From the NCBI GenBank assembly GCA_002050125.1, contig MWTA01000095.1, forward strand, positions 1-38,622: DNA of 38,622 bases, in the 5' to 3' direction. Source of the DNA: Anaerolineae bacterium UTCFX2. GTDB taxonomy: Bacteria > Chloroflexota > Anaerolineae > Anaerolineales > UBA4823. A model generated the notes under the pieces. It searched no databases, was not told the DNA's origin, and saw only the letters and a list, made by a program, of their open reading frames with translations. Each line of letters begins with the position of its first letter. Positions within the stretch are counted from its first letter, which is position 1. The position numbers and the translations under genes were made by a program. Positions 1 through 6,806 of the stretch are shown piece after piece.

Positions 1-1
1 T

Positions 2-178
2 TCACTTTGTACGGTAGAGAAATGGAAGATAAATATGATAACCGCCCCCTTGTGCAAAGGCAACAGATGGGTTGCTAGATTTCTCAATAATATCTGTTGG
101 GGAAACGAGGCTCGCTAAAATTACGAGGCCAATTAGTATAAGGCCAAAAATAACATTTGTGAGCTTCTTGTTGGCCAT
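2..178 (-). CDS. Small membrane-anchored/secreted peptide, 58 aa
   Basis: Reading the minus strand from an ATG at 178 gives 58 codons and a TGA at 4-2. A purine-rich GGGGAGGG lies 3 nt upstream of the ATG. Residues 1-6 (MANKKL) are basic. Residues about 8-26 form one hydrophobic helix, followed by a short polar linker, a possible cleavage region (VAFAQG) and the C-terminal end GGYHIYLPFLYRTK. The aromatic/aliphatic YLP-type ending resembles C-terminal tails I associate with exported Chloroflexota proteins; that is a recollection, not a search. Function is unknown. The gene ends at the window edge but appears complete. Confidence 0.5.
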   Translation of the reverse strand: MANKKLTNVIFGLILIGLVILASLVSPTDIIEKSSNPSVAFAQGGGYHIYLPFLYRTK

Positions 179-541
179 GGACCCTCCCCGTGTTCCTCAA
201 AACCGAAACCAGAAGAATGACAAGAATCCCTATCTGATAATTCCAATATAGGGGTGACTGAATTACCATAGCAGGTATAAGTCACTTGTCCAGGTCGTGC
301 AGCCACCGTCACTTCTACGGGATTGCTTGTGTGGCTCGAAGGCTATGGGAGTCTTTTTTATCAAAATTCCTATACGATTACTATACAACAGGGGGGGGGT
401 GAGTAGCCAAGTGCTTTTTATCCGCAGTTTGGGTTACTTTCGTCACAGTGGTTGCGAGGATTTCACAATTTTTGTGCCCCCCCGTGTGAATTGAAGACAG
501 TTTTTCAATCTGTCTCGATTCTCAAAATGAATTAACGCGAA
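179..541. other. Stretch without a supported gene
   Basis: I find no convincing gene here. It holds a run of nine G (391-399) and a run of seven C (477-483) that could pair. A minus-strand open frame at about 181-345 has no proper start codon and may be a decayed coding remnant. Open frames on the plus strand lack ribosome binding sites and recognisable motifs. Confidence 0.4.
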
Positions 542-571
542 GAACTGCTCGACCGACAGGTCAAGCAGTTC
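542..571 (-). terminator. Hairpin downstream of tRNA-Glu
   Basis: GAACTGCT at 542-549 pairs with AGCAGTTC at 564-571, and GACC/GGTC extend the stem inside across one C-A mismatch, leaving a GACA loop. It lies 3 nt beyond the encoded CCA end of the tRNA. Only a scattered T-rich stretch follows on the minus strand, so it may be a terminator or a 3' processing hairpin. Confidence 0.55.
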
Positions 572-574
572 GAT

Positions 575-650
575 TGGTGCCCCCAGAGAGATTCGAACTC
601 TCGTTTTAGCCTTGAAAGGGCTGCGTCCTGGTCCCCTAGACGATGGGGGC
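575..650 (-). tRNA. tRNA-Glu (anticodon UUC)
   Basis: The minus strand folds as a 76-nt tRNA. The acceptor strands are GCCCCCA and TGGGGGC, with discriminator A and an encoded CCA. The anticodon loop is CTTTCAA (anticodon TTC), and the T-loop TTCGAAT sits in a GAGAG/CTCTC stem. The D-arm GTCTAGGGGACCAGGAC is typical of bacterial tRNA-Glu. It has its own promoter (671-699) downstream of jag and a hairpin just past its 3' end, so it is probably a single-gene transcript. Confidence 0.95.
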
Positions 651-670
651 AATTTCGTTTGAGCGACGGG

Positions 671-699
671 ATTTTACCATTCACGACCGTAATGGTCAA
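671..699 (-). promoter_or_regulatory. Promoter of tRNA-Glu
   Basis: On the minus strand, TTGACC (699-694) is followed by a 17-nt spacer and TAAAAT (676-671). The spacer ends in TGG, making an extended -10. The predicted start lies about 14 nt before the mature tRNA 5' end. The spacer contains an imperfect inverted repeat (CCATT...AATGG) that could also form a hairpin at the end of the jag transcript. Confidence 0.75.
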
Positions 700-705
700 G
701 CGCGC

Positions 706-1512
706 TCACTTCGGAATGATGGTCACTTTGCGGCGCGGATCCTCGCCGATGCTCTCGGTGATGACTTCGGGGTGGTCGCGCAGCTCAATGTGCACCAGCC
801 GCCGTTCGCTGGCTGGCATCGGTTCGAGCACCTGCCGGCGCCCGGTGCGCACTGCCTGCTCTGCCAGGTGGCGCGCAAGCTGGCGGATTTGCTGCGTACG
901 GCGCGCCCGATACCCTTCCACATCCACCACCAGCGGGACGGAATGCCCTACCTCCTTGCCGATGATCAAACCCGCGATGTACTGCAAGGCGTTCAGGGTC
1001 TCGGCTTTTGGACCGATGAGGATGCTGAGGTCGTCGCCGCGCACATCCACCAACAACGGCGCTCGATCTTTGGGATCATCCGGTTCGCCGTAGCAGACGG
1101 TCAAGCGCGCCTGGATTTTCATGCGAGCCAGCAGTTCCTGAACCACCGCCTGAGCAATCTCAAGCGTGTTTTCATCGTCCACGACTTCGAAAACCGGGCG
1201 AGCGGGCAGTTCAGGCTCATCTTCCTCAAGATCAAACGCTTCGATTTCCGTCTCGAAGCTGAGATCTTCCAGGTCCTCCTCCGCAGGGCGTTCCAGCAGC
1301 GTCAATTCTTGATCGGCAGGCTGAGCGGATTGTTTGACCATGAGCCGCACCCGCGCCTGGCGCAACCCCAGCCCAAACAAACCCTTGCTCCCCGAATCTA
1401 GGATTTCGACCTCTACATCATCGGCTGACAAACCCAAATCTTCCAGACCGCGCTCCACCGCTTCTTCAACGCTCGGCGCGATCACTTCTAAACTTGTTCT
1501 CTGTTCTGCCAT
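706..1512 (-). CDS. jag: Jag/KhpB RNA-binding protein (Jag_N-KH-R3H)
   Basis: Jag (KhpB, SpoIIIJ-associated) is an RNA-binding protein coded next to yidC and linked to cell division and envelope growth in Gram-positives. The N-terminal Jag_N domain (about residues 4-55) has the characteristic glycine-rich KGLFGLG. An acidic linker of roughly 70 residues follows. The KH domain carries ILIGPKAETLNALQ, and the C-terminal R3H domain reads PMPASERRLVHIEL with ITES further on. The ATG at 1512 is preferred (268 aa) because GAGG sits 5 nt upstream; a GTG two codons earlier has no spacing to a ribosome site. The gene follows yidC by 43 nt and is last in the rpmH operon. Confidence 0.95.
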   Translation of the reverse strand: MAEQRTSLEVIAPSVEEAVERGLEDLGLSADDVEVEILDSGSKGLFGLGLRQARVRLMVKQSAQPADQELTLLERPAEEDLEDLSFETEIEAFDLEEDEPELPARPVFEVVDDENTLEIAQAVVQELLARMKIQARLTVCYGEPDDPKDRAPLLVDVRGDDLSILIGPKAETLNALQYIAGLIIGKEVGHSVPLVVDVEGYRARRTQQIRQLARHLAEQAVRTGRRQVLEPMPASERRLVHIELRDHPEVITESIGEDPRRKVTIIPK

Positions 1513-1555
1513 CTCCACCTCTTTGCCAGACCGCCAGGAGGTTCCCCCGGGTGCC

Positions 1556-2332
1556 TCAAGGTTTCGCCGGGCTCTGCTTGCGGCCCGGAATGAGATTCTT
1601 CCAGTCTAGCTTACCCATTGCGCCATATTGCAGGATCGACGCGACGTTGCTGGTGATGAAGTAAAGGGAAAGACCGGAAGCAAATGTGAGCGCGAGATAC
1701 CCCATAAAAAGCGGCATGTATAAATTCATCGCCTGGGTCATCTGCGCGCCCTGTTCTCCAGGCTGCGACGGGGGGGTCATCAGCCTGGATTGCAGATACG
1801 TTGTAGCAACGACAATAATCGCCAGCAGAGGAATCCCGAACCCGAATAAATAAACCCGCTCCGGTTGGTTGAGGTTCATCCACAAGAAGGTATTCTTGAC
1901 TGGCAGCAGCTTGGAAATATCGATGAAGGAGTAAATGTTGCGGTTGAGTTGGGCAAGCTGCAACGGTGTGACTGCCAGGCTGCGGATGATCGCCTGGTAA
2001 AGCCCGATGATGATGGGAAACTGGATCAACATCGGCAAACACGAACCCAGCGGGTTGATCCCCATTTCCTGATAAAGCCGCATCTGCTCCTGTTGAAGTT
2101 TCTGTTTATCATCCTTGTACTTCTTCTGGAGCGCCTGCCATTCCTTCGATTTTTGCATTTCCTGCATTTTTTGCGTGCCGCGGATTTGCTGAACCGTAAG
2201 CGGGTGGGTCAGCAGCCGGATCAGCAGCGTGAACACGATAATCGCCACGCCAAAGCTGCCAACCAGGTTGTAGATGGTGAGCAGAATGTTCACCATCGGG
2301 TTGATAATAACCATATTCCAAAGATCCGCCAT
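1556..2332 (-). CDS. yidC: YidC/Oxa1 membrane protein insertase
   Basis: YidC inserts and folds proteins in the cytoplasmic membrane, alone or with SecYEG. This 258-aa protein is the short form without the large periplasmic P1 domain of proteobacteria. The first core helix (about 27-45) holds the conserved positive residue (Arg39, in LIRLLTHPLT). A charged cytoplasmic hairpin rich in Lys and Gln follows (about 50-90, QKMQEMQKSKEWQALQKKY), then four further hydrophobic segments ending with GLSLYFITSNV. AAGGG lies about 10 nt before the ATG. It sits 49 nt after a propeller lipoprotein and 43 nt before jag, so co-translation with both is likely. Confidence 0.96.
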   Translation of the reverse strand: MADLWNMVIINPMVNILLTIYNLVGSFGVAIIVFTLLIRLLTHPLTVQQIRGTQKMQEMQKSKEWQALQKKYKDDKQKLQQEQMRLYQEMGINPLGSCLPMLIQFPIIIGLYQAIIRSLAVTPLQLAQLNRNIYSFIDISKLLPVKNTFLWMNLNQPERVYLFGFGIPLLAIIVVATTYLQSRLMTPPSQPGEQGAQMTQAMNLYMPLFMGYLALTFASGLSLYFITSNVASILQYGAMGKLDWKNLIPGRKQSPAKP

Positions 2333-2381
2333 AGGTATTTGTTCCCTTTTGATTACCTGACTAACCGGCTGCCCGCTCAGA

Positions 2382-3476
2382 TTACTTCGCTGGCGTAAAC
2401 ATCCAGCGATTGTTACCTTGCAGATCGACCGCTACCAAAGCCGCCTCGTATTCAAGCGGCGCAATTAAGAGAGTATCTCCAGCCTGAATGAGGTCCGAAT
2501 AAATCTTACCGCCAATTGGCTTGTTCCACAGTGCGTTGCCCGTAGCGGCTTCGACCGCGTAAAGCACGCCCGCCTGCGAAGCGAAGTAAAGCGTTGTCTC
2601 ATTGACAACCGGTGCAGAAATTACCGCCCGATTCGGACCGGCATCGGGCTGGATTTGCCAGCGCACCGAACCCGTCTGGGCGTCCAGCGCAGATACGTAC
2701 CCCTCCTGATCGCCCAAGAAAATCAAACCTTCAGCCTGAGCCGGTTTTGACCAAACCCAGCCTTTCACAGATGTCACCCAGAGGATTGTGCCGTTCGAGA
2801 CGTCCACCGCGGACATATCTGCGCCCAAAGTGCCGACATAGAGAACGCCATCTTCGCCCAGCGCAAACGATGATGTGATTGCCCCGCCCAGGTCGTCCGT
2901 GACCCAAAGCTGAGCCCCATTTTCGGGATCGAGGGCATATACATGGTGATCCATCGATGCGACGAGTAACTTGCCGTCATATTCAATCGGCTTTGCCCAC
3001 AGCGCCTGTTTCGAGGCGAAACTCCAGCGCAGGCTGCCATTTGCGTCCAGGGCATAAAGATTGTAGTTGACGTTCGGGGCATATATCGCACCCGGCGCGG
3101 CCAGCGAAGAGCCGACATATTTATCATTTGCCCCATTAAAAACCCATTTCTGCTGACCATCGGCGGTGTTGATGCTATAAAGGCTGTGGTTGTAAGAACC
3201 GGCGATCAACTGCCCGCCTTCGGCGATTTCGGGTGCCGCGAAAAAGTTGATCTTATTATCCGCCTTTTGCGGAAAACGCCATTTTTCTGTGCCGTTCGAG
3301 AGATTGATCGCATAGATATGCATACCTGAAGCCAGGTAAACCAACTCTGCATCGCTGTCCAGCGTGAGCCCAGCCCAGCTCGACGGGATGCCGGCGCCGC
3401 CGCTACAGGCTGTCAGCAAGCTGCCAGCAACGATGAGCATAATCAAGGTGAAGAAGATTTTTTTTATATTTTTCAT
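2382..3476 (-). CDS. PQQ-like beta-propeller lipoprotein
   Basis: This 364-aa lipoprotein has a signal peptide with lipobox LTAC (Cys24), so it should be anchored on the outer face of the membrane. The rest consists of repeated blades of about 40 residues with the pattern (V/L)Y(A/S)xD..(N/T)G...W, for example LYALDANGSLRW, VYALDPENGAQLW and VSALDAQTGSVRW. These are typical of PQQ-enzyme-like or BamB-like eight-bladed propellers. It probably acts as a protein interaction scaffold; no enzymatic PQQ site is evident. Its place between yidD and yidC is unusual and suggests a role in membrane protein biogenesis (inference). A related propeller is fused to the kinase at 29351-31240. Confidence 0.9.
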   Translation of the reverse strand: MKNIKKIFFTLIMLIVAGSLLTACSGGAGIPSSWAGLTLDSDAELVYLASGMHIYAINLSNGTEKWRFPQKADNKINFFAAPEIAEGGQLIAGSYNHSLYSINTADGQQKWVFNGANDKYVGSSLAAPGAIYAPNVNYNLYALDANGSLRWSFASKQALWAKPIEYDGKLLVASMDHHVYALDPENGAQLWVTDDLGGAITSSFALGEDGVLYVGTLGADMSAVDVSNGTILWVTSVKGWVWSKPAQAEGLIFLGDQEGYVSALDAQTGSVRWQIQPDAGPNRAVISAPVVNETTLYFASQAGVLYAVEAATGNALWNKPIGGKIYSDLIQAGDTLLIAPLEYEAALVAVDLQGNNRWMFTPAK

Positions 3477-3543
3477 CGTGATGTTCTTAATAGGGTGACT
3501 CTGTTATCAGTATTTTTAGACCAGGAAAATGTATTCGCGCCGC

Positions 3544-3840
3544 TCAAGGTACTGGATCAAAACCGCCTCGATTGAACGGATTGCATCTCAAAATGCGCCA
3601 GACAGCCAGCCAACCGCCTTTGAAAATCCCATACTTGTAGATCGCTTGATAGCCATAGTGCGAACAACTCGGATAGAATCGACATGTGTCCGCTGGCAGC
3701 GTTTTCGAGAGCGTGACTTGATACAGGCGGATCAATCCCAGCACCAACAAGCGCGGCAAGTAATCTATCCGGCGCGGCAAATCCCGTAAGCTCGGTTCTG
3801 TTTCAGGCACAGACTGGCGATCAATTGCCGGTGAGTTCAT
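3544..3840 (-). CDS. yidD: YidD membrane protein insertion efficiency factor
   Basis: YidD is a small peripheral membrane protein that helps YidC-dependent insertion. The family signature is clear: [13 protein letters not shown], then [15 protein letters not shown], then [24 protein letters not shown] at the C-terminus. From the ATG at 3840 it is 98 aa, slightly longer than the usual 70-85 because of a polar N-terminal tail. GGAG precedes this ATG by 4 nt. It overlaps the end of rnpA by 20 nt, so translation is probably coupled. A longer frame upstream would run deeper into rnpA and has no better start. Confidence 0.93.
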   Translation of the reverse strand: MNSPAIDRQSVPETEPSLRDLPRRIDYLPRLLVLGLIRLYQVTLSKTLPADTCRFYPSCSHYGYQAIYKYGIFKGGWLAVWRILRCNPFNRGGFDPVP

Positions 3841-4180
3841 CCGTCTCCGCCAAGATGTTTGCGCGAGATAGGGCAAGTCCGATCGCCTCTCGAATTTGTT
3901 CAAAAGTCGCCTCAAGCAGAGGTTTTCGAGCAATCAGCAAGATATCCCACCCAGTCTGAATTTCAGAAATGAACGGTTTTATCGCGTGGCGCAGCAGGCG
4001 TTTGGCGCGATTACGCTGCACCGCTTTACCTACCGCTCGTCCAGCGATAACGCCAATGCGGGGCGCGCTTGATGAGCTCCGCAAGTACACCATAATCAAC
4101 AGGGGCAGGCGAATCGCCCTCCCAGATTGGCGAACCCGCTGAAATTGATCCGACCCGGTCAGGCGAAATCGACGCTTCAC
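3821..4180 (-). CDS. rnpA: Ribonuclease P protein component
   Basis: RnpA is the protein subunit that assists the RNase P RNA in removing tRNA 5' leaders. The 119-aa product starts [20 protein letters not shown] (start codon GTG) and has the conserved RNR box at about residues 56-65 ([11 protein letters not shown]). The C-terminal part has [10 protein letters not shown], as in other members. Length is normal. It follows rpmH by 86 nt on the same strand and overlaps yidD. No strong ribosome site is visible upstream of the GTG, so translation may depend on the upstream reading context. Confidence 0.95.
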   Translation of the reverse strand: MKRRFRLTGSDQFQRVRQSGRAIRLPLLIMVYLRSSSSAPRIGVIAGRAVGKAVQRNRAKRLLRHAIKPFISEIQTGWDILLIARKPLLEATFEQIREAIGLALSRANILAETDELTGN

Positions 4181-4201
4181 AACTGAAAACGGAGCTTGGG
4201 T

Positions 4202-4210
4202 TTATCCACA
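4202..4210 (+). promoter_or_regulatory. Single perfect DnaA box
   Basis: TTATCCACA, the consensus DnaA box, occurs between rnpA and rpmH. It is alone; no cluster of boxes or AT-rich unwinding element is visible nearby, so it is not an origin by itself. It fits the near-origin gene content (rpmH, rnpA, gyrB) but could be chance. Confidence 0.3.
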
Positions 4211-4266
4211 TCGGGACGTCTGCAGCAGCAGTCGATTTCCGTTGAGTTTTCTCAATCCCACCGGGC

Positions 4267-4443
4267 TCAGGCTTTCCAGTTAATTTTCTTGACGTGGCGG
4301 TTCATTTCTACCGTCAAACGATAGCGTCCTTTCGCCCGGCGGGCTTTCAACACCTTGCGACCCTCCGAGGTTGACATTCGGGCGCGGAAACCGTGTACGC
4401 GCATTCGTCTTCGAATCTTAGGTTGATACGTTCTCTTTGGCAT
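4267..4443 (-). CDS. rpmH: 50S ribosomal protein L34, C-terminally extended
   Basis: L34 is a small basic protein of the large ribosomal subunit. The start [20 protein letters not shown] and the following [20 protein letters not shown] are diagnostic. The 58-aa product is about a dozen residues longer than the usual 44-47, with a tail ([14 protein letters not shown]) beyond the standard end RLTV. It is first in the rpmH-rnpA-yidD-lipoprotein-yidC-jag block and has a good promoter 84 nt upstream. An in-frame start further upstream is unlikely because the family begins at MPKRTYQ. Confidence 0.96.
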   Translation of the reverse strand: MPKRTYQPKIRRRMRVHGFRARMSTSEGRKVLKARRAKGRYRLTVEMNRHVKKINWKA

Positions 4444-4526
4444 GCGGCTTTTTACTCTGATCTTTCGTTTGTATTGGTCGTCACCTGCCAGCGATCGCAA
4501 AGTGACGCGCTTGCAGACGAAAGGTG

Positions 4527-4556
4527 ATTATACCAAATGCTCAAATTTTTTGGCAA
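4527..4556 (-). promoter_or_regulatory. Promoter of the rpmH operon
   Basis: On the minus strand, TTGCCA (4556-4551), an 18-nt spacer ending in TGG, then TATAAT (4532-4527). This is an extended -10 promoter reading into rpmH; the leader is about 75 nt. Confidence 0.75.
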
Positions 4557-4581
4557 AATACACGCCGATTAATCGAAGAAA

Positions 4582-4622
4582 ATGCCCTAGCATTTTAGAA
4601 GTGTCATCACCTGCCAGGGCAT
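4582..4622 (-). terminator. Possible terminator after folD
   Basis: ATGCCCT and AGGGCAT form a perfect 7-bp inverted repeat 27 nt apart, 33 nt past the folD stop. On the minus strand the second arm runs into TTTTCTT. The loop is long, so the call is tentative. The sequence TCACCTGCCAG inside it (4607-4617) recurs at 4481-4491. Confidence 0.4.
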
Positions 4623-4654
4623 ATTTCAAACCAAAGGGTTTTATGCAGCGGGAA

Positions 4655-5533
4655 TCATGGATTCTGGATTTTCGCGGCGCGGACAGTATTTTGCATCAGC
4701 ATAGCGATGGTCATCGGACCAACGCCGCCCGGGACCGGCGTAATTGCGCCAGCAACTTCCTTTACCTCATCGAACATCACGTCGCCGACCAGCCGGGAGC
4801 CTTTTGGATGGGTCGGGTCCTCGATCCGGTTGATCCCAACGTCGATAACCACAGCACCCGGTTTCACCCAATCTCCCCGCACCATATTCGCCCGACCGAC
4901 TGCGGCGATTAGTACGTCCGCCTGCCGCACCACACCCGGCAGATCTTTTGTGCGCGAATGGCAAATCGTCACGGTCGCATTCCGGCGCACTAGCAAGAGC
5001 GCGACCGGCATGCCTACGATGTTCGAGCGCCCCAGCACGACCGCATTGGTTCCTTCCAGCTTTACGTTGAGCCGGTCCAGCATCTCGATACAGCCCGCAG
5101 GTGTGCAGGGGACAAATAATGGGTCGCGCCCTTTTTGAGCTAACCGCCCAATGTTGATCGGGTGGAATCCGTCCACATCTTTTTCCAGATCGATCGAGCC
5201 AAGCACGCGCTCTTCGTCCAAATGATCCGGCAAAGGCAGTTGGACCAGAATTCCGTTGACGCGGGGATCGGCGTTCAGCTCTTTTACCAGCTTCTCGACC
5301 TCCTCTTGAGAAGCGTCGGCGGGTAGATGAAATCCGAAAGAATCCATGCCCGCCTCGGCGCAGGCTTTCTGCTTCGAACTCACATACACCTTAGAAGCCG
5401 GGTTTTCCCCGACCAGGACGGTCGCCAAGCCGGGTTTGTTCTTTCCCGCAGCCACCATAGCCGCCACGTCTGCAGCCGCCTTCTGGCGGACTTCCAGCGC
5501 AAGCGCTTTGCCGTCGATAATTTGTGCTCCCAT
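4655..5533 (-). CDS. folD: FolD, methylenetetrahydrofolate dehydrogenase/cyclohydrolase
   Basis: FolD is bifunctional: it oxidises 5,10-methylene-THF to methenyl-THF with NADP+ and hydrolyses that to 10-formyl-THF, feeding purine and formyl-Met synthesis. The 292-aa protein has the catalytic YxxxK (Tyr50, Lys54 in YVSSKQKAC) and the substrate motif [13 protein letters not shown]. The cofactor site reads [12 protein letters not shown], and the C-terminal signature is [16 protein letters not shown]. The ATG is set by AAGGAG 6 nt upstream. It has its own promoter with an adjacent palindrome, and its product is cytoplasmic. Length and all motifs are normal. Confidence 0.97.
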   Translation of the reverse strand: MGAQIIDGKALALEVRQKAAADVAAMVAAGKNKPGLATVLVGENPASKVYVSSKQKACAEAGMDSFGFHLPADASQEEVEKLVKELNADPRVNGILVQLPLPDHLDEERVLGSIDLEKDVDGFHPINIGRLAQKGRDPLFVPCTPAGCIEMLDRLNVKLEGTNAVVLGRSNIVGMPVALLLVRRNATVTICHSRTKDLPGVVRQADVLIAAVGRANMVRGDWVKPGAVVIDVGINRIEDPTHPKGSRLVGDVMFDEVKEVAGAITPVPGGVGPMTIAMLMQNTVRAAKIQNP

Positions 5534-5595
5534 GGATTTCTCCTTTTTTTTAATAATATCCGCTTATTATGCCCAGAGGGATTTAGATTTCCATT

Positions 5596-5624
5596 ATTAT
5601 CGCTGATTCTTTTTTTCTTGACAA
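5596..5624 (-). promoter_or_regulatory. Promoter of folD
   Basis: On the minus strand, TTGTCA (5624-5619), a 17-nt A-rich spacer, then GATAAT (5601-5596). The leader to the folD ATG is about 55 nt. Confidence 0.65.
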
Positions 5625-5625
5625 C

Positions 5626-5637
5626 TGACATATGTCA
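5626..5637. promoter_or_regulatory. Perfect 12-bp palindrome upstream of folD (candidate operator)
   Basis: TGACATATGTCA is perfectly self-complementary and lies 1 bp upstream of the folD -35 element. Its size and symmetry suit a dimeric helix-turn-helix regulator. The half-site TGACA recurs, inverted, overlapping the -35 (TTGTCA on the minus strand). No regulator gene is adjacent, so the binding protein is unknown. Confidence 0.45.
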
Positions 5638-5719
5638 CAATTCAACAACGACCTAAGGTCTTTTATTTTCGTTCAATAAGCGTCCACAACTTCCTCTTCC
5701 AATCTCGGTTAAGAATCCG

Positions 5720-6748
5720 TCAGGAGAGCAGCCGCTCGCCAGCCCCAGTTTCGCCCATCACTTGCAGGAATCGAGCCTGGACGATTGAGGCGATTTCCTG
5801 CGACGATTTGTCTCCAATGCGGATCTGCCCTCCCGCCATTGTGCCATGACCGCCAGCCTTGCCGTCCGCCACGATGATGCGTTGAATCATCAGCCCCGCG
5901 TCCGGCTCGGAGTTCGGCGTTCGCAGTGAGAGATATAAGACGCCTTGGTGATACCCCAGACAAAGCACCGCGCGCACATGTTCCAACCGAACCAGAGCGT
6001 CCGCCATCTCGGCTACAAAGTCGGGGCGGTGCAGATCGCCCAAATTGGCGACCACGGCGCTTCCATAGATCCAGGTCGCTTTTAGCGCATCGCTGAACGC
6101 CTGGAAATAGTCGCGCGGCAGACCTGCCTGCACCACCTCGATCAACTTCTTTCGGTCGATCTGGTTAACCAGCTTGAGATAAATCTCCTGGTCAACCGGC
6201 GAGCCCCCGCGCGACAATCCCTGCGTGTCGGTCTGGATGCCATAGAAAATGGCAGTTGCCAGCCGCGACCCAACCTCCACCCCGGCTGCCTCAAGATACT
6301 GATAGACAATGCTGCAGGTCGCGCCAATTTCTGTTTGGATCTGCAAAAACTTCACCCCGTCCAAGCCGTCCCGGATCGGATAATGGTGATCGATGACGAT
6401 TTGGGGCGTGAATCCAGCCGGGAGGCGGTTATTCCCCGCCCCTGGTTGGGTGTCAACCAACGCAACGATGGGATATTGATCAATTTGTGCGGCAGGGTCA
6501 TAACGTGCCCATTCGGGGGTCAAGATTTCCAACATGGCTTTGTTCTCGGGTCGGGCGATCAACCCGCTGTACACCGGCTGCGCTTTGATGTTCCAGGCTT
6601 TCTCGAACAACGCCGCCAGCGCAGAGCCAGAAGCCAGCGCATCTGGATCCGGATTGTCGTGGGTCATGATCAGCGCCGGTCCGCGGCCAACCGTGTTCTT
6701 CAATTTTTCCAGGGACACTGTGGAAATCTTGTCATCAGGCGTTTTCAT
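5720..6748 (-). CDS. DHH/DHHA1 phosphoesterase, probable c-di-AMP or oligonucleotide phosphodiesterase
   Basis: The protein belongs to the DHH superfamily (NrnA/Pde2-like), Mn-dependent enzymes that split pApA, c-di-AMP or short RNA. Motif I is THDNPDPDA (residues 29-37), a second Asp sits in ALVDTQ, and the DHH triad is at 120-122 (VIDHHYP). The DHHA1 glycine loop is GGHGTMAGGQ. There are no transmembrane segments, PAS or GGDEF domains, so this is not full-length GdpP. The ATG at 6748 (342 aa) has AGGAG 6 nt upstream; a GTG 11 codons earlier has no such site. It follows the CdaA-CdaR fusion by 58 nt on the same strand, which supports a role in c-di-AMP breakdown (inference). The exact substrate cannot be told from sequence. 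Confidence 0.9.
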   Translation of the reverse strand: MKTPDDKISTVSLEKLKNTVGRGPALIMTHDNPDPDALASGSALAALFEKAWNIKAQPVYSGLIARPENKAMLEILTPEWARYDPAAQIDQYPIVALVDTQPGAGNNRLPAGFTPQIVIDHHYPIRDGLDGVKFLQIQTEIGATCSIVYQYLEAAGVEVGSRLATAIFYGIQTDTQGLSRGGSPVDQEIYLKLVNQIDRKKLIEVVQAGLPRDYFQAFSDALKATWIYGSAVVANLGDLHRPDFVAEMADALVRLEHVRAVLCLGYHQGVLYLSLRTPNSEPDAGLMIQRIIVADGKAGGHGTMAGGQIRIGDKSSQEIASIVQARFLQVMGETGAGERLLS

Positions 6749-6806
6749 ATCACTCTCCTTATCCTCCACTCCGCTGAACACGATATGCGAAATGGAGCCC
6801 CCAGAG

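Noticed and set aside
643..1401. Plus-strand open frame of 252 codons opposite jag
   Set aside because: It is a mirror of the high-GC jag gene, has no family motif, and would overlap the tRNA and its promoter.
1865..2398. Plus-strand open frame opposite yidC
   Set aside because: Leucine/histidine-rich composition typical of an antisense frame; yidC is clear on the other strand.
5650..5670. Small hairpin GACC-TAA-GGTC followed by Ts on the plus strand
   Set aside because: The 4-bp stem is too short, and no plus-strand gene ends here.
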